DNA of 64,000 bases from Brevibacterium sp. 'Marine' (GTDB lineage Bacteria > Actinomycetota > Actinomycetes > Actinomycetales > Brevibacteriaceae), in the NCBI RefSeq assembly GCF_012844365.1, contig NZ_CP051626.1, positions 2,976,001 through 3,040,000 of the forward strand, read 5' to 3'. The notes beneath the pieces are model-generated. The model ran no database searches and was not told the DNA's origin. It saw only the letters and a program-made list of their open reading frames with translations. Both the position numbers and the translations under genes were made by a program. Below are positions 62,079-64,000 of the stretch, in pieces; the first letter of the stretch is position 1; each line of letters starts with the position of its first letter.

Positions 62079-63482
62079 GTGTCAACACGGGACTATCGCA
62101 TCGACCGCGCCAAGGGAATACTGATCTTCCTGGTGGTTTTGGGCCACCTTCTCGCTCGAACCTCTCCGTGGGAGTCGCCGATCCTGGGCGCACCGATGTA
62201 CTTCATCTACATGTTCCACATGCCGGCGTTCGTCTTCCTCGCCGGAATCACGGCGAAGTCGAACAAGCTGGCCGAGCGGGTGCTCACCTACTTCGTTCTC
62301 CTCGCCACGGTGCTGCCGCTCATGTGGGGGTGGATGTGGATCTTCGGGCTCAATCCCGACTACGACTTCCTCAGACCGTTCTGGTACACGTGGTTCCTGC
62401 TGTCGATGGCGTGGTGGATGATCACGGTCCCCTTCATCGAGCGCTTCCCACGCACGATGCTCGTCGCCTCGCTCGTCGTCGGGCTCTTCGGCGGACTGCT
62501 GCCGATCCTCGACACCGAACTCTCCGCGGCTCGGACGATGGCGTTCTGGCCGTTCTTCGTCATCGGCAAGCTCTACGGCAAGCAGATCATCGGCTGGGCG
62601 GGCAGCCTTGCGATCTGGCAGAAACTCGGCCTCAGCGTCGCCGCACTCGCAGCAGTCGGATACTTCTACCTCGACCAGGTCGATCACAACTGGCTCTACG
62701 GCAGCCTCAACTTCGCCCACTTCGGCGTCAGCGTTCCCGAAGGCGTGGGCCTGCGTCTCATCGTCGACCTCGGAGCGGTGCTGCTGACATTGGCGCTGCT
62801 GACCTGGCTGTCGAACACGAAGGACACGCTCGCCACGATCGGCAAGCACAGCCTGGCTGTATACATTCTCCACGGCTTCGTCGTCCGCGGCCTGCAGCCG
62901 GTCCTCGACGACAGCCGCACCGTCCTCCACGACGCCGTCGTCCTCCTCATCTGCGTGGCCCTGGCCGTGGTGTGGACGGGCGTGCTGTCCTGGGGGCCCT
63001 TCGAACGCGCCCTGCGCTGGTGGTCGTCGACCGTCACGGGCCTGCTGCTCAAACCGTTCCCGTTCCTGCGACCGGAGGATTCCGACCGGCGCGGCGGGCG
63101 AGGTCGCGGAGAGCGAGGTCGCGGAGAGCGAGGTCGCGGCGGACGTGGTCGCCGTGGAGACGCCGGCTACCCCGGCGACGCTCATCACCCCGGCAACTCC
63201 TACAGCGAGGGCGACGGACCGGACCGGCAGGGACTCGGCCTGCAGCCGCTGCCCGGAGTCGGCTACCAGCACTCCCCCGGCTACGAACAGCAGCCGGGCC
63301 AGCAGCAGTCCTTCGCCTCGCCGGCACCGGCTGCGGGCGAGCCGTACCCGCTGCCGGGTTCGCACGAGGTTCCGCAGAACAACGCCACCTACGAAACCAC
63401 TCAGGAAGTTCCCGCCGGAGCCGCCCAACGGGCAATGCGCTACCGTCGCCTGCCGGTCTACCTCAGCGGCGACGACCGCTGA
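62079..63482 (+). CDS. Acyltransferase 3-family membrane protein with RG-rich tail
   Basis: The first 325 residues form a polytopic acyltransferase of the Acyl_transf_3/fucose-4-O-acetylase type: RIDRAKGILIFLVVLGHLLA with the conserved His, FHMPAFVFLAGI, and about ten membrane helices. The last 140 residues are hydrophilic and disordered, beginning with an Arg-Gly repeat (RGRGERGRGERGRGGRGRRG) and continuing Gln/Pro/Gly-rich. Such enzymes O-acetylate cell-wall or exported glycans. The GTG at 62079 gives the correct family N-terminus. The cytoplasmic tail is unusual and may bind RNA, nucleotide or acidic partners. Confidence 0.83.
   Translation: MSTRDYRIDRAKGILIFLVVLGHLLARTSPWESPILGAPMYFIYMFHMPAFVFLAGITAKSNKLAERVLTYFVLLATVLPLMWGWMWIFGLNPDYDFLRPFWYTWFLLSMAWWMITVPFIERFPRTMLVASLVVGLFGGLLPILDTELSAARTMAFWPFFVIGKLYGKQIIGWAGSLAIWQKLGLSVAALAAVGYFYLDQVDHNWLYGSLNFAHFGVSVPEGVGLRLIVDLGAVLLTLALLTWLSNTKDTLATIGKHSLAVYILHGFVVRGLQPVLDDSRTVLHDAVVLLICVALAVVWTGVLSWGPFERALRWWSSTVTGLLLKPFPFLRPEDSDRRGGRGRGERGRGERGRGGRGRRGDAGYPGDAHHPGNSYSEGDGPDRQGLGLQPLPGVGYQHSPGYEQQPGQQQSFASPAPAAGEPYPLPGSHEVPQNNATYETTQEVPAGAAQRAMRYRRLPVYLSGDDR
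63100..63139 (+). repeat. 15-bp tandem repeat coding Arg-Gly-rich segment
   Basis: GAGGTCGCGGAGAGC occurs twice in tandem (63100-63114, 63115-63129), with a third partial copy (63130-63139). It encodes the GERGR repeat of the acyltransferase tail and is likely to vary in copy number by slippage. Confidence 0.7.
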
Positions 63483-63692
63483 CGCTCGGGCCGCACCCGC
63501 GGTTCCTGCCCCCGACCGAGCCGAATCCGTCTTCGGGACCTCGGGCCGTCTCGGCGAAGGTTGTGTCCTTTCATGGCGATCGGCGACGATTTATGTCGAT
63601 GTGACGGACGTCGCTGCGCCGATCGATGGTGTGATACCCAGGTTCGGGCCGCTCGCCCGGGCTCGACCACATCATCGAATCGGAGAGCAACC

Positions 63693-64000
63693 ATGACCGC
63701 GACCAACGCACTGACCCAACGCCTCGATGCCGGCCCCGTGATCTGCGCGGAAGGCTTCCTGTTCGAGCTCGAGAAACGCGGATACCTGTCCGCAGGCGAG
63801 TTCGTCCCCGAGGTGGCCCTCGAATTCCCCGATGCCCTGCGCTCCCTCCACGTCGACTTCCAGCGGGCCGGCTCCGACATCGTCGAGGCCTTCACCTACA
63901 ACGGCCACCGCGAGAAGATGCGCGTGATCGGCAAGGAGGATCTGCTCGAGCCGCTCAACCGCGCCGCCCTGCAGATCGCCCGGTCCGTCGCCGACGCGAA
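63693..64000 (+). CDS. Homocysteine S-methyltransferase family protein, partial
   Basis: The frame starts with ATG at 63693 and runs off the window after 102 codons. The sequence contains GPVICAEGFLFELEKRGYLS and AGSDIVEAFTYNGHREKMRV, which match the N-terminal barrel of homocysteine S-methyltransferases of the BHMT/MmuM group. The zinc-binding cysteines would lie beyond the edge. It would use betaine, S-methylmethionine or a related donor; which one cannot be told from the visible part. GGAGAG lies about seven bases upstream. Confidence 0.8.
   Translation, partial: MTATNALTQRLDAGPVICAEGFLFELEKRGYLSAGEFVPEVALEFPDALRSLHVDFQRAGSDIVEAFTYNGHREKMRVIGKEDLLEPLNRAALQIARSVADA

Noticed and set aside
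63483..63692. Possible SAM or cobalamin riboswitch before the homocysteine methyltransferase gene
   Set aside because: The gap is only about 210 bp and no conserved riboswitch core could be recognised by eye.
1..64000. CRISPR arrays, tRNA and rRNA genes
   Set aside because: No regularly spaced repeats and no tRNA-like cloverleaf or rRNA sequence were recognised on either strand.

Overview
The window is high-GC DNA with actinobacterial gene content: Lsr2-like nucleoid protein, actinobacterial Tad pilus cluster, FtsK/EccC-type ATPase, and many GTG/TTG starts with strong Shine-Dalgarno sequences. The gene set looks like Brevibacterium or a close relative; that assignment rests on family resemblance only. 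The window divides near 39.6 kb.

Positions 1 to about 39,600 look like an integrated accessory region. A large serine integrase (38025-39569) lies next to a 5'-truncated TadA/CpaF-type ATPase gene (39603-39878) that is still in frame with tadB. The simplest reading is insertion into tadA, with the other end of the element lying left of the window. From left to right the cargo is: a copper/respiratory block (CopD-CtaG fusion, CopC, CtaG) with repeated operator-like sequences; an ACR3/BASS-type exporter; a Tn552/Tn5053-like transposon (resolvase, TniA, TniB) abutting a decapitated second resolvase; an orphan HEPN-motif/zinc-ribbon protein; degenerate sequence with a LuxR relic; an Lsr2-like gene with a coupled partner, divergent from an XRE regulator; a LysR-controlled MFS/amidohydrolase pair; an IS1634-type relic; and a TetR-linked operon for Baeyer-Villiger ketone degradation (SDR, hydrolase, BVMO, MFS).

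The most striking cargo is a five-gene minus-strand operon (24399-34210): HsdM, HsdS, HsdR, then a multidomain N6-methyltransferase with a C-terminal HEPN-like RX5H motif, then a GIY-YIG nuclease. Every junction is a 4-nt ATGA or GTGA overlap. It could be a type I restriction system joined to a second modification/nuclease pair. Downstream lie a DUF3800 protein and a nucleoside-deoxyribosyltransferase-like/TIR-like protein, both typical of defence islands.

From 39.6 kb on the genes look chromosomal. They are the remainder of the Tad pilus cluster (tadB, tadC, Flp-like, TadE-like x2, TadG-like), an FtsK/SpoIIIE ATPase, and a GNAT. A coherent nucleoside uptake and salvage region follows: purine nucleoside phosphorylase and a phosphosugar/pentose mutase on the plus strand, facing a minus-strand run of BMP lipoprotein, ABC ATPase, two permeases, cytidine deaminase, thymidine phosphorylase and deoxyribose-phosphate aldolase. 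The two converge on a perfect 66-nt palindrome. The window ends with an ABC-F ATPase, a DksA/TraR zinc-finger protein, a membrane acyltransferase with an RG-rich tail, and the start of a homocysteine S-methyltransferase.
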